DNA of 64,000 bases from Streptomyces sp. NBC_00154. GTDB taxonomy: Bacteria > Actinomycetota > Actinomycetes > Streptomycetales > Streptomycetaceae. Where the stretch lies: NCBI RefSeq assembly GCF_026342835.1, contig NZ_JAPEMI010000001.1, forward strand, positions 5,648,501 to 5,712,500, given 5' to 3'. Positions 50,821 to 58,997 of the stretch are shown one piece after another (within the stretch, counting starts at the first letter, position 1; every line of letters starts with the position of its first letter). Below the pieces are notes generated by a model. It was not told where the DNA came from, made no database searches, and saw only the letters and a program-made list of their open reading frames with translations. A program made the translations under genes and the position numbers.

Positions 50821-50842
50821 CGGTTCAACGCGTGAGGTGTAT

Positions 50843-51970
50843 GTGTCAAGGCTGCAAGCCGAACACTTGTACAAGGTATTCGGCAGACGACCCGATCAAG
50901 CCGTGCAGAAGCTCGAGAGCGGCACGGACCGCGACGAGCTGCGCGCCGACGGAACGACCGCAGCGGTGATCGACGCCTCGTTCACCGTCGAACCGGGACA
51001 GATCTTCGTCGTGATGGGTCTGTCCGGATCCGGCAAGTCCACGTTGCTGCGGATGCTCAACGGGCTGCTGGATCCCACAGCCGGACGCGTGCTGTTCGAC
51101 GGCCAGGACCTGACCGCCCTGAGCCCGCGCGAACTGCGCACCGTCCGCTCCTCCAAGATCAGCATGGTCTTCCAGCACTTCGCTCTCTTCCCGCACCGGA
51201 GCGTCCTGGAGAACGCCGGGTACGGCCTCGAAGTGCAGGGTGTGCCGCGCGCCGAGCGTGAGAAGCGCGCTGCCGAGGCGCTGGAGCTGACCGGCCTGGC
51301 CGGCTGGGAGAAGTCCTGGCCCGACGAGTTGTCCGGCGGCATGCAGCAGCGCGTCGGCCTGGCCCGCGCCCTCGCCACCGACGCCGATCTGCTGCTGATG
51401 GACGAGTCCTTCAGCGCGCTCGACCCGCTGATCCGCCGCGACATGCAGGACCAGCTGCTCGAACTCCAGAAGAGGCTCAAGAAGACCATCGTCTTCATCA
51501 CCCACGACCTCAACGAGGCCATGCGGCTCGGCGACCGGATCGCTGTGATGCGGGACGGAAAGATCGTCCAGCTCGGCACGGCCGAGGACATCCTCGTCAC
51601 CCCGGCCAACGACTACGTCGCCTCCTTCACCCAGGACGTCGACCGCTCCCGGGTGCTGACCGCGGGCGCCATCATGGCCGAGCCGCACACCGTGCTGGGC
51701 ACCGAGGCGGACGACGGCACGGAGCTCCGCACACCCGCCGACATCCTCCGGTCGGCGCCGGCCACGGTCTCCGAGTCCACACCGATCATCGAGCTGTTCA
51801 CGCCCTGCTCGCGCAGCGGAGTCGCGGTTGCCGTGACCGGTGCCGACGGCCGGCTCGTCGGGGTCGTGCCCCGGTCACGGCTGCTCGCCGTCCTCGGCGA
51901 GCCGATGAGTCCCATCGAGGTCCCGCAGGACGCCGCCACCACCGCGAAGAAGGTGGCCGCCGATGTTTAG
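50843..51970 (+). CDS. proV: Glycine betaine/proline ABC transporter ATP-binding protein
   Basis: 375 residues from GTG 50843 (MSRLQAEHLYKVFGRRP) with GAGG five bases upstream; GTG 50837 is two codons earlier. ProV/OpuAA type: Walker A GLSGSGKST, LSGGMQQRVGLARAL signature, LLLMDESFSALDPLIRRDMQDQLL, and THDLNEAMRLGDRI. The C-terminal CBS-like part (about 285-375, LTAGAIMAEPHTVLG...LVGVVPRSRLLAVLGEP) senses ionic strength in OpuA homologues. Overlaps the fused permease gene by 8 bases. Imports osmoprotectants in hyperosmotic stress. Confidence 0.94.
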   Translation: MSRLQAEHLYKVFGRRPDQAVQKLESGTDRDELRADGTTAAVIDASFTVEPGQIFVVMGLSGSGKSTLLRMLNGLLDPTAGRVLFDGQDLTALSPRELRTVRSSKISMVFQHFALFPHRSVLENAGYGLEVQGVPRAEREKRAAEALELTGLAGWEKSWPDELSGGMQQRVGLARALATDADLLLMDESFSALDPLIRRDMQDQLLELQKRLKKTIVFITHDLNEAMRLGDRIAVMRDGKIVQLGTAEDILVTPANDYVASFTQDVDRSRVLTAGAIMAEPHTVLGTEADDGTELRTPADILRSAPATVSESTPIIELFTPCSRSGVAVAVTGADGRLVGVVPRSRLLAVLGEPMSPIEVPQDAATTAKKVAADV

Positions 51971-54590
51971 GATCCCGCTCGGTGAATGGGTGGACACTGC
52001 GGTCGACTGGCTGCAGACCCACCTGGCCTGGTTGTTCGACGCGATCAGCTCGATCGTCAGCGGCATGTTCGACGGCATAGCCGCCGTACTCTCCGCCCCC
52101 GCCCCGCTGCTCTTCGCGGGCATCCTCGCCGTCATCGCCTGGTGGCTGCGCGGACTGCTCCCGGGTGTGCTCGCCTTCGTGGGCTTCGCGCTCATCGACT
52201 CCGTCGAGCTGTGGGACGAAGCGATGGACACCCTCACCCTGGTGCTCGTCGCCACCATCGTCACGCTTCTGCTGGCCGTGCCGCTCGGTATCTGGGCGGC
52301 CCGCTCGAAGGCCGTGTCCGCGGTGACCCGGCCGGTCCTCGACTTCATGCAGACCATGCCCGCCATGGTTTATCTGATCCCCGGCGTCATCTTCTTCGGC
52401 GTCGGCGTGGTGCCCGGCATCATCGCCACGATCATCTTCGCGCTGCCCCCGGGCGTCCGGATGACCGAACTCGGCATCCGTCAGGTCGACGGCGACCTCG
52501 TGGAGGCGGCCGAGGCCTTCGGCACCACCTCGCGCAACACCCTGATGCGGGTCCAGTTGCCGCTCGCCCTGCCCACGATCATGGCGGGCATCAACCAGGT
52601 CATCATGCTGGGCCTGTCCATGGTGGTCATCGCCGGCATGGTCGGCGGCGGCGGCCTCGGCGGCTCCGTCTACCGCGCCATCGGCAACGTCGACGTCGGC
52701 CTCGGCTTCGAGGCGGGTGTCTCCATCGTCATCCTTGCGATGTACCTGGACCGGATGACCGGCGCGCTCGGCCGCGAGGTGTCCCCGCTGGCCCGTCGCG
52801 CGCTCGCCAGGGCCCAGTCGGTGGCCGGCGGACTGAAGATCTGGAACCACCGGCCGCAGCCCGCCGTCGCGGTCGTCGGCGTCGTCGTCCTGGCCCTCGT
52901 CGCAGGCGGCATGGGCATGTTCGGTACGTCGAAGCCGGAGGGCGGTACCGTCACCGATGCCGCGAACATCGGCAACGGCAAGAAGATCAGCATGGGATAC
53001 ATCCCGTGGGACGAGGGCATCGCCTCCACCTTCCTGTGGAAGGAGCTGCTGGAGCAGCGCGGCTTCGAGGTCGACGTCAAGCAGTACGAGGCCGGCGCGC
53101 TCTACACCGGTATGGCGGGCGGCCAGATCGACTTCGAGACCGACTCCTGGCTCCCGGTCACCCACGCCACGTACTGGAAGAAGTACCAGGACCGCCTGGA
53201 TGACATGGGCTCCTGGTTCGGCCCCACCTCCCTGGAGCTGGCCGTCCCCTCGTACGTGAAGGGCGTCGACTCGCTCGACGACCTCAAGGGCAAGGCGTCC
53301 GATTTCAAGGGACGGGTCGTCGGCATCGAGCCGAGCGCCGGTGAGACTGGCCTGCTCAAGGACAAGATCCTGCCGGGCTACGGCCTCGACAAGGAGTACA
53401 AGGTCGTCGACGGCTCGACGCCGTCGATGCTCGCCGAGCTGAAGCGCGCGTACGCCAAGAAGGAACCGATCGTCGTCCCGCTGTGGTCGCCGCACTGGGC
53501 GTACAACCAGTACGACCTCACCAAGCTCAAGGACCCCAAGAACCTCTGGGGCAAGGGCGACGGCATCCACACCCTGACCCGCAAGGGCTTCGCCGACGAC
53601 AACCCCGAGGTCGGCAAGTGGCTCAAGAACTTCAAGATGAGCGAGGACCAGCTCACGAGTCTTGAGGCGAAGATCCAGACGACCGGCAAGGGCAAGGAGC
53701 AGGACGCCGTCCGCGCCTGGCTGAAGGACAACCCGGACGTCGCCGACAAGTGGACGCCCGTGGCCAAGGCGGCGAAGGGCGCGAACGGCAAGGACGAGCG
53801 CGACCGTACCGTCGAGATGGCCTGGTTCCCCTGGGAGGAGGACATCGCCGCCACGTACCTGTGGAAGGCCGTCCTGGAGGACCGCGGCTACAAGATCAAC
53901 CTGAAGCAGTTCGAGGTCGGTCCGATGTATGCCGCGATGTCCCGCGGCCAGCTCGACGTGCAGTTCGACGGCTGGCTGCCGTACACCCAGAAGAACTACT
54001 GGAACAAGTACGGCTCCCGGCTCACCGACCTCGGATCGTGGTACGGGCCGACCTCGCTGGAGATCGCCGTCCCCTCGTACGTCAAGGGCATCGAGTCGTA
54101 CAAGGACCTCAAGGGCCGCGGTGACGAGTTCAAGAACCGCATCATCGGCATCGAGCCCGGCACCGCCACCATGGCCAACCTGAAGAACAACGTGCTGCCC
54201 GCCTACGGCCTGGACAAGGAGTACAAGGTCGTCGACAGCTCGACGCCCTCGATGCTCGCCGAGCTGAAGCGCGCGTACGCCAAGAAGGAGCCGATCGCGG
54301 TTCTGCTCTGGACGCCGCACTGGGCGTACAACCAGTACGACCTCACCAAGCTGAAGGACCCCAAGAAGGCCTTCGGCAACGGCGACACCATCCGGACGAT
54401 CGCGAGCAAGGACTTCCCGAAGAACTACCCGCAGCTGACCAAGTGGTTCAAGGACTTCAAGCTCAGCGAGCAGCAGCTGGCCGGCCTGGAGAACCAGATC
54501 CAGAAGCGCGGGACGGGACACGAGGAAGAAGCCGTGAAGGCCTGGATGGACAAGAATCCGGGCATCGCGGACAAGATGGCTCCCCAGTAG
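51963..54590 (+). CDS. Glycine betaine ABC transporter: permease fused to two substrate-binding domains
   Basis: 875 residues from ATG 51963. Residues about 1-290: permease with LALPTIMAGINQVIMLGLSMVVIAGMVGGGGLGG, the EAA-loop region; a further helix at about 300-325 anchors the rest. Then OpuAC-like binding domain 1 (about 338-600; SMGYIPWDEGIASTFLWKE, LWSPHWAYNQYDL) and domain 2 (about 613-875; EMAWFPWEEDIAATYLWKA, LWTPHWAYNQYDL). The two repeats are 275 codons apart. Both keep the aromatic betaine cage (W/Y positions). Tandem binding domains should raise capture, as in OpuA of lactic bacteria. Longest common form in streptomycetes. Confidence 0.93.
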   Translation: MFRIPLGEWVDTAVDWLQTHLAWLFDAISSIVSGMFDGIAAVLSAPAPLLFAGILAVIAWWLRGLLPGVLAFVGFALIDSVELWDEAMDTLTLVLVATIVTLLLAVPLGIWAARSKAVSAVTRPVLDFMQTMPAMVYLIPGVIFFGVGVVPGIIATIIFALPPGVRMTELGIRQVDGDLVEAAEAFGTTSRNTLMRVQLPLALPTIMAGINQVIMLGLSMVVIAGMVGGGGLGGSVYRAIGNVDVGLGFEAGVSIVILAMYLDRMTGALGREVSPLARRALARAQSVAGGLKIWNHRPQPAVAVVGVVVLALVAGGMGMFGTSKPEGGTVTDAANIGNGKKISMGYIPWDEGIASTFLWKELLEQRGFEVDVKQYEAGALYTGMAGGQIDFETDSWLPVTHATYWKKYQDRLDDMGSWFGPTSLELAVPSYVKGVDSLDDLKGKASDFKGRVVGIEPSAGETGLLKDKILPGYGLDKEYKVVDGSTPSMLAELKRAYAKKEPIVVPLWSPHWAYNQYDLTKLKDPKNLWGKGDGIHTLTRKGFADDNPEVGKWLKNFKMSEDQLTSLEAKIQTTGKGKEQDAVRAWLKDNPDVADKWTPVAKAAKGANGKDERDRTVEMAWFPWEEDIAATYLWKAVLEDRGYKINLKQFEVGPMYAAMSRGQLDVQFDGWLPYTQKNYWNKYGSRLTDLGSWYGPTSLEIAVPSYVKGIESYKDLKGRGDEFKNRIIGIEPGTATMANLKNNVLPAYGLDKEYKVVDSSTPSMLAELKRAYAKKEPIAVLLWTPHWAYNQYDLTKLKDPKKAFGNGDTIRTIASKDFPKNYPQLTKWFKDFKLSEQQLAGLENQIQKRGTGHEEEAVKAWMDKNPGIADKMAPQ
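53379..53540 (+). repeat. Near-identical DNA repeat, copy in binding domain 1
   Basis: 162 bases that recur at 54204-54365 with about 11 differences by eye (about 93% identical), encoding YGLDKEYKVVD... to ...LTKLKDPK in both domains. Neighbouring parts of the domains are much less alike. Confidence 0.8.
54204..54365 (+). repeat. Near-identical DNA repeat, copy in binding domain 2
   Basis: Partner of 53379-53540, exactly 825 bases (275 codons) apart. Confidence 0.8.
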
Positions 54591-54600
54591 GGGGCTGATA

Positions 54601-54652
54601 CAGCCGGAAGGGGTGGGTGCCGCCGATGGGCGGGACCCACCCCTTCCGGCTG
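54601..54652 (+). terminator. Intrinsic terminator of the betaine transporter operon
   Basis: 18-bp perfect stem (54601-54618 with 54635-54652), 16-base loop, 10 bases after the stop. The strongest hairpin of this part. Confidence 0.9.
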
Positions 54653-54741
54653 TGTGACGTTCCTTTACCGGCCGTCCTTGCGTAACCGTGTGCGTAAGGT
54701 GCTGGCAGCCGGAAGGATGACGAGTCGGGAGGGAGCCGGAC

Positions 54742-55287
54742 ATGGACGACAAGGAAGCACTCCGCGTGGGCGCGGCGGTCCGCCGACGGCGCAGATCCCT
54801 GGGGCTCACACTGGCCGCGGTCGCCACTCGCAGCGGCCTGTCCGTGCCGTTCCTCAGTCAGATCGAGAACGAGCGGGCCAGGCCCAGCGCCCGGTCGCTG
54901 GACCGGGTGGCCGACGCACTGGAGACCACGACGGCACGGCTGCGTGCCGCCGCCGACTCGGCGCGAGCCGTCGAGGTGGTCCGGGCGGGCGAGGGCGACG
55001 GGGCGCGCAGAGTGGTGCGCGGGCGGCATCAGCTCAGCGCGCTGGAGTTCACCGGAGAAATGGATCTCGGGCGGGAGTTCCAGCACCGCAACGACGAGGT
55101 GATGTACGTCGTGGAGGGCGCCGCCGAGGTGGAGGCGGAGGGGCAGGCGTACCGGCTGGAGCGCGGCGACACACTGTTCCTGTCGGGCGGGGTGCGGCAC
55201 CGCTGGCGGGCCACGATGCCGGAGACCCGGCTGCTGGTCGTCGCGGTCGCGGAACACGTCGACGCCACCAACGACCCGAGGCGCTGA
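54742..55287 (+). CDS. XRE-family regulator with cupin domain
   Basis: 181 residues from ATG 54742 with GGGAGGGAG upstream. HTH_3 at about 8-62 (VGAAVRRRRRSLGLTLAAVATRSGLSVPFLSQIENERARPSARSLDRVADAL) and a cupin_2 domain at about 105-170 (EFQHRNDEVMYVVEGAAEVEAEGQAYRLERGDTLFLSGGVRHRWRA). This SutR/PuuR-like type controls amine, amino-acid or sulfur use. The next gene starts 6 bases later, so they are likely co-transcribed. Ligand unknown. Confidence 0.9.
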   Translation: MDDKEALRVGAAVRRRRRSLGLTLAAVATRSGLSVPFLSQIENERARPSARSLDRVADALETTTARLRAAADSARAVEVVRAGEGDGARRVVRGRHQLSALEFTGEMDLGREFQHRNDEVMYVVEGAAEVEAEGQAYRLERGDTLFLSGGVRHRWRATMPETRLLVVAVAEHVDATNDPRR

Positions 55288-55293
55288 GATCCG

Positions 55294-56046
55294 GTGCCCG
55301 AATCGGTGTCTGTCCCGATGCCTGTCCCGGCGTCGGCGCTCCGTGTCGTCTCGCTCGTCCCCTCGCTCACCGAAGCCGTCGCCGTCACCGCTCCCGGCCT
55401 CCTCGTCGGCGTCACCGACTGGTGCACCCATCCGGCCGGTCTGACCGCCGCACGCATCGGCGGAACCAAGAACCCCGATGTGGCCGCGATCGTCACGCTC
55501 CGCCCCGATCTCGTCGTCGCCAACGAGGAGGAGAACCGCGCACCCGACCTCGCCGCGCTCCGTGCCGCGGGCATCGAGGTCCTCACCACCGAGGTCCGCA
55601 GCCTCGACCAGGCCTTCGCCGAACTGCACCGTGTCCTGGTGACCGGCTGCGGGCTGGCCAGGCCACGCTGGCTCGACGAGGCCGAGGCCGCCTGGGCGGC
55701 GCTCCCGCCACCGGACGAGCCGCGCCGCGCGATCGTGCCGATCTGGCGCAGGCCCTGGATGGTGATCGGCCGCGACACGTTCGCGGGCGATCTGCTGGCC
55801 CGGCTCGGCGTGCGGAACGTGTACGCCGGTCACGCCGAGCGCTACCCCCGGATCCCGCTCGACGAACTGAACGCGGCGGGCGCCGACCTGGTCGTCCTGC
55901 CCGACGAGCCGTACCGCTTCACCGCAAGCGATGGACCCGAGGCCTTCCCCGCACTGCCCGCCGCACTCGTCGACGGGCGGTATCTCACGTGGTACGGGCC
56001 GTCGCTGGCCGGGGCGCCTGCGGCGCTGCGAGCAGCGCTCCGCTGA
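55294..56046 (+). CDS. Helical-backbone metal receptor-like protein (BtuF fold, no signal peptide)
   Basis: 250 residues from GTG 55294; ATG 55318 is an alternative and no ribosome-binding site is obvious, so translation may be coupled to the XRE-cupin gene. Fold marks of the cobalamin/ferric-siderophore binding proteins: RVVSLVPSLTEAVAV, GVTDWCTHPAG, RIGGTKNPDVAAIVTLRPDLVVANEEENR, and RYPRIPLDELNAAGADLVVLPDEP. No signal peptide or lipobox is visible, so it is probably cytoplasmic and not a normal ABC binding protein. Its 3' end overlaps the convergent TDT gene by 62 bases. Confidence 0.8.
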   Translation: MPESVSVPMPVPASALRVVSLVPSLTEAVAVTAPGLLVGVTDWCTHPAGLTAARIGGTKNPDVAAIVTLRPDLVVANEEENRAPDLAALRAAGIEVLTTEVRSLDQAFAELHRVLVTGCGLARPRWLDEAEAAWAALPPPDEPRRAIVPIWRRPWMVIGRDTFAGDLLARLGVRNVYAGHAERYPRIPLDELNAAGADLVVLPDEPYRFTASDGPEAFPALPAALVDGRYLTWYGPSLAGAPAALRAALR

Positions 56047-57139
56047 ACAGCCCGCGCAGCGTCCGCACCCCGGCCACCGCCCAGGCCGACACCAGCAGCA
56101 CGTACAGCGCGACGGCCAGCCAGGTGAACGCCGTCAGCCCGGTGTGCCGGGCCAGCCCCGCCGCGCCGGTGACACACGTGCCGACCGGGAAGGTGAAGCC
56201 CCACCAGGTCATGCTGAACGTCATGCCGCCCCGTACCGCCCGCACCACCATCGACCCGGCCAGCGCCAGCCACAGCAGCGCGAACCCCATCACCGGCACC
56301 CCGTACAGCACGGCGAACGCCCCGAGCGCGGAGGCGTACGGCGCCCCGATCGCACCCGGCGCCACGTCGGCGAGCTGACCGACCGCGGTCGTCGACTGGC
56401 CCAGCGGACCGAGGACCAGGAACAACGTGGGGGTCAGGGCGAGCGGCAGCGGACCATGGTGGACCAGTCGCGCGAAGATCAGCGGCAGCATCGTCAACGT
56501 CGCCAGCAGGCTCAGCCCGAACATCGCGTAGCAGGCGAGCAGCATCGCCTCCTGCCACTGACCGGCGGGCAGCTCCGGAACCAGCAGCGGGCCGAGCGCC
56601 GCGGAGACCATCGGCGCCACCACCGGCAGCAGCCAGACCGGCGACGCGGTCCCGGGTGCCGGACGGTGGCGTACGACCATCAGATACGGGATCGCGACCG
56701 CGACGGCCAGGCCGATCGCCGTGCCCGCGCTGTAGAGCACCACGTCCACGGCGAGGGCCGCCCGATGCCCGACGACATCCCGGCCGACCGTCATCGTGGA
56801 GCCGCCGACGGCCAGCAGTGCCATCGAGAGGCAGCCGTAGAACGGGGCGACGGCCGGGTCGAGGAGATGGGCGCGGGCTTGGTCGCGGTGGGCGGACCAG
56901 TGCCCGGCGCGGGCGGCGAGAACCGCGGCGAGAAGCAGCGCCGCGAGCGCCCACACCACCGTGCAGGCGGCGCGCAGCCCGGGCACGTGCACGGGAAGCG
57001 CAGCGCCCGCGCCGGCCACGATGGCGGTGCCCATGACCGACGCGTACCAGTTGGGGCCGATGTACCGCAGAGAAGGAAGCCGCGCGGCGGCGGAGTGCGG
57101 GGCGCTCGTCCGGGCGCGGGTCTGCGGAAAGATGGCCAT
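55985..57139 (-). CDS. TDT/SLAC1-family transporter
   Basis: 384 residues from ATG 57139. About ten transmembrane helices; RYIGPNWYASVMGTAIVAGAGAALP is the start typical of the tellurite-resistance/dicarboxylate (TehA/Mae1) family, and SMTWWGFTFPVGTCVTGAAGLARHTG is its C-terminal core. Likely exports or channels small anions such as sulfite, malate or chloride. Divergent from the LysR gene with 70 bases between, so it is the probable LysR target. Its last 62 bases overlap the convergent metal-receptor gene; the frame is clean to the stop. Confidence 0.88.
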   Translation of the reverse strand: MAIFPQTRARTSAPHSAAARLPSLRYIGPNWYASVMGTAIVAGAGAALPVHVPGLRAACTVVWALAALLLAAVLAARAGHWSAHRDQARAHLLDPAVAPFYGCLSMALLAVGGSTMTVGRDVVGHRAALAVDVVLYSAGTAIGLAVAVAIPYLMVVRHRPAPGTASPVWLLPVVAPMVSAALGPLLVPELPAGQWQEAMLLACYAMFGLSLLATLTMLPLIFARLVHHGPLPLALTPTLFLVLGPLGQSTTAVGQLADVAPGAIGAPYASALGAFAVLYGVPVMGFALLWLALAGSMVVRAVRGGMTFSMTWWGFTFPVGTCVTGAAGLARHTGLTAFTWLAVALYVLLVSAWAVAGVRTLRGLFSGALLAAPQAPRPATARTT

Positions 57140-57187
57140 GCCACGATCTTTGTTCCGGGGGCCGTCCCCCACCAGGGAGCTTGTCTC

Positions 57188-57209
57188 TATGAGGTCATAA
57201 GCTGGCTTT
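57188..57209. promoter_or_regulatory. Possible LysR-binding repeats
   Basis: TATGA-GG-TCATA (57188-57199) and ATAAG-CTGG-CTTTA directly before the LysR ATG, in the 70-base divergent gap. Small palindromes of the T-N11-A type fit a LysR site that controls both genes. Confidence 0.4.
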
Positions 57210-58151
57210 ATGCCCAGCGACGCGCCTCCACCCGTCCTCCTGTCCCACCGGGTCCCCGACCTCGGAGCGCTGGAGCTGCTGCTCGCCGTCGCCCGGCACG
57301 GCAGCCTGGGACGGGCGGCACGGGACGTCGGCATCACCCAGCCCGCCGCCAGCAGCCGCATCCGGTCGATGGAGCGACAGCTCGGCGTGGCCCTCCTCGA
57401 CCGATCGCCGCGCGGCTCCCGGCTCACCGACGCGGGTGCGCTCGTCACCGACTGGGCGCGCCGGATCGTCGAGGCCGCCGAGGCATTCGATGTGGGCGCG
57501 CAGGCGCTGCGCGACCGGCGAGACTCCCGGCTGCGGGTAGCCGCCTCCATGACCATCGCCGAGTATCTGCTGCCCGGCTGGCTGATCGCCCTGCGCGCCG
57601 AACGGCCGGACACCGCGGTCTCACTGCTGGCGGGCAACTCGGCGGCGGTCGCGGGGCGCCTGCTCGCCGGGGAGGCCGACCTCGGATTCGTGGAGGGACT
57701 GTTCATACCGGAGGGCCTCGACGGCACGGTCATCGCACACGACCGTCTCGTCGTCGTGGTCGCCCCGTCCCATGCGTGGGCCGGCCGCCGCACCCCTCTG
57801 ACCCCGCAGGAACTGGCTGCGACCCCACTGATCCTGCGCGAGCGCGGCTCCGGCACCCGGCAGGTCCTGGACTCGGCCCTCGCCGTCCACGGCGGACTTG
57901 CGCAGCCACTGCTCGAACTGTCGTCCACGACGGCGGTGAAGGGGGCGGCGGAGAGCGGCGCGGGGCCGTGCGTGCTGAGCGAACTCGCGCTGGGGGAGGA
58001 GCTGTCCTCGCGGCGGCTGGTGAAGATCCCGGTGGCGGGGGTGCGGCTGAGACGACAGCTGCGGGCGGTCTGGCCCTCGGGACACCGGCCGGCGGGCCCG
58101 GCCCGCGACCTGCTGTCCCTGACGGGCCGGTCGAGCCCGCCCGGCGCTTGA
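57210..58151 (+). CDS. LysR-family regulator
   Basis: 313 residues from ATG 57210; no ribosome-binding site is visible, so the mRNA may be leaderless. HTH at about 17-76 (LGALELLLAVARHGSLGRAARDVGITQPAASSRIRSMERQLGVALLDRSPRGSRLT) and substrate domain. It resembles CysB/YeiE-like regulators of the tdt or sulfur class. The last eight residues and the stop are contributed by a copy of the GGACGGGC intergenic repeat (58129-58155). Divergent from the TDT transporter. Confidence 0.9.
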   Translation: MPSDAPPPVLLSHRVPDLGALELLLAVARHGSLGRAARDVGITQPAASSRIRSMERQLGVALLDRSPRGSRLTDAGALVTDWARRIVEAAEAFDVGAQALRDRRDSRLRVAASMTIAEYLLPGWLIALRAERPDTAVSLLAGNSAAVAGRLLAGEADLGFVEGLFIPEGLDGTVIAHDRLVVVVAPSHAWAGRRTPLTPQELAATPLILRERGSGTRQVLDSALAVHGGLAQPLLELSSTTAVKGAAESGAGPCVLSELALGEELSSRRLVKIPVAGVRLRRQLRAVWPSGHRPAGPARDLLSLTGRSSPPGA

Positions 58152-58155
58152 GGAC
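58129..58155 (-). repeat. Copy of a dispersed Streptomyces repeat
   Basis: Minus-strand copy of the element at 20868-20894, 23 of 27 bases identical. It spans the end of the LysR gene and supplies its stop codon. Confidence 0.6.
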
Positions 58156-58209
58156 ACCGGGCCGGCGCCGTGGAGGACATGAACGCGGTAGCCGCCGGTC
58201 GGCGAACGG

Positions 58210-58905
58210 TCAGCCGCGCGCCGCCTCGGCCACCAGCGCCTGCATCACCCGCAGGTCGTCACCCATCTCCGGATGCCACTGCACCCCGAGCGCCCACCGC
58301 GCCCCCGGCAGTTCGACCGCCTCCACCGTGCCGTCCGCCGCGTGGGCCGACGCCACCAGGTCCGGTGCGAGGCGGTCCACGGCCTGGTGGTGGTAGGTCG
58401 GTACGGGGGACTCCTCGGGCACGATCGATGCGTAGCGGGTCCCCGGCACCGGTGTCACCGGGTGCTCGCCGAGGACCCCGGCCGTACCGTGCGGGCCGGC
58501 ATGCCCGTCCAAGTGCTGGATGAGGGTGCCGCCGAACGCCACATTCATGAGCTGCATGCCACGGCAGATACCGAGCACCGGTGTGCCGGACTCCAGGGCG
58601 GCATCGAGCAGGGCCAGCTCCCAGGCGTCGCGCTCCCGGTTCGGCGGTCCGGTCCTCGGGCCGGGCTCCGCGCCGTACCGCGCGGGCTCGACATCGGCGC
58701 CGCCCGCGATGACGAGACCGTCCAGCCGGGCCACGGCGTCCGCCGCCCGGGCCGGGGCGTCCGGCGACAGGAGAGCGGCGAGGCCCCCGGACCGCTGGAC
58801 CAGCCGCGGGTAGGCGGACGGGAGCAGAGCGGCGGGCAGTTCCCAGACACCCCAGCGGGCGACGGGCTCCAGATAGGTGGTGACGCCGATGAGCGGTACG
58901 GACAT
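58210..58905 (-). CDS. Gamma-glutamyl-amide hydrolase, class I GATase-like
   Basis: 231 residues from ATG 58905 with GGAGGG upstream. Peptidase C26/PuuD type: MSVPLIGVTTYLEPVARWG, LVIAGGADVEPARYG, nucleophile Cys114 in LGICRGMQLMNVAFGGTLIQHL, and the His/Glu in GVQWHPEMGDD. It would remove glutamate from gamma-glutamyl-aminobutyrate or, in this context, from a gamma-glutamyl derivative made by the GlnA4-like ligase. Same strand as the GntR gene, 92 bases apart; opposite to glnA4. Confidence 0.9.
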   Translation of the reverse strand: MSVPLIGVTTYLEPVARWGVWELPAALLPSAYPRLVQRSGGLAALLSPDAPARAADAVARLDGLVIAGGADVEPARYGAEPGPRTGPPNRERDAWELALLDAALESGTPVLGICRGMQLMNVAFGGTLIQHLDGHAGPHGTAGVLGEHPVTPVPGTRYASIVPEESPVPTYHHQAVDRLAPDLVASAHAADGTVEAVELPGARWALGVQWHPEMGDDLRVMQALVAEAARG

Positions 58906-58997
58906 GGCGGGACCCTCCGGTCGGCCGCCTGCGGGCGGACCCGGTTCAATGGTGCTAGGGAATACCTTTGCGTTTCGATGGGGCGCCGCGCAAGCGG

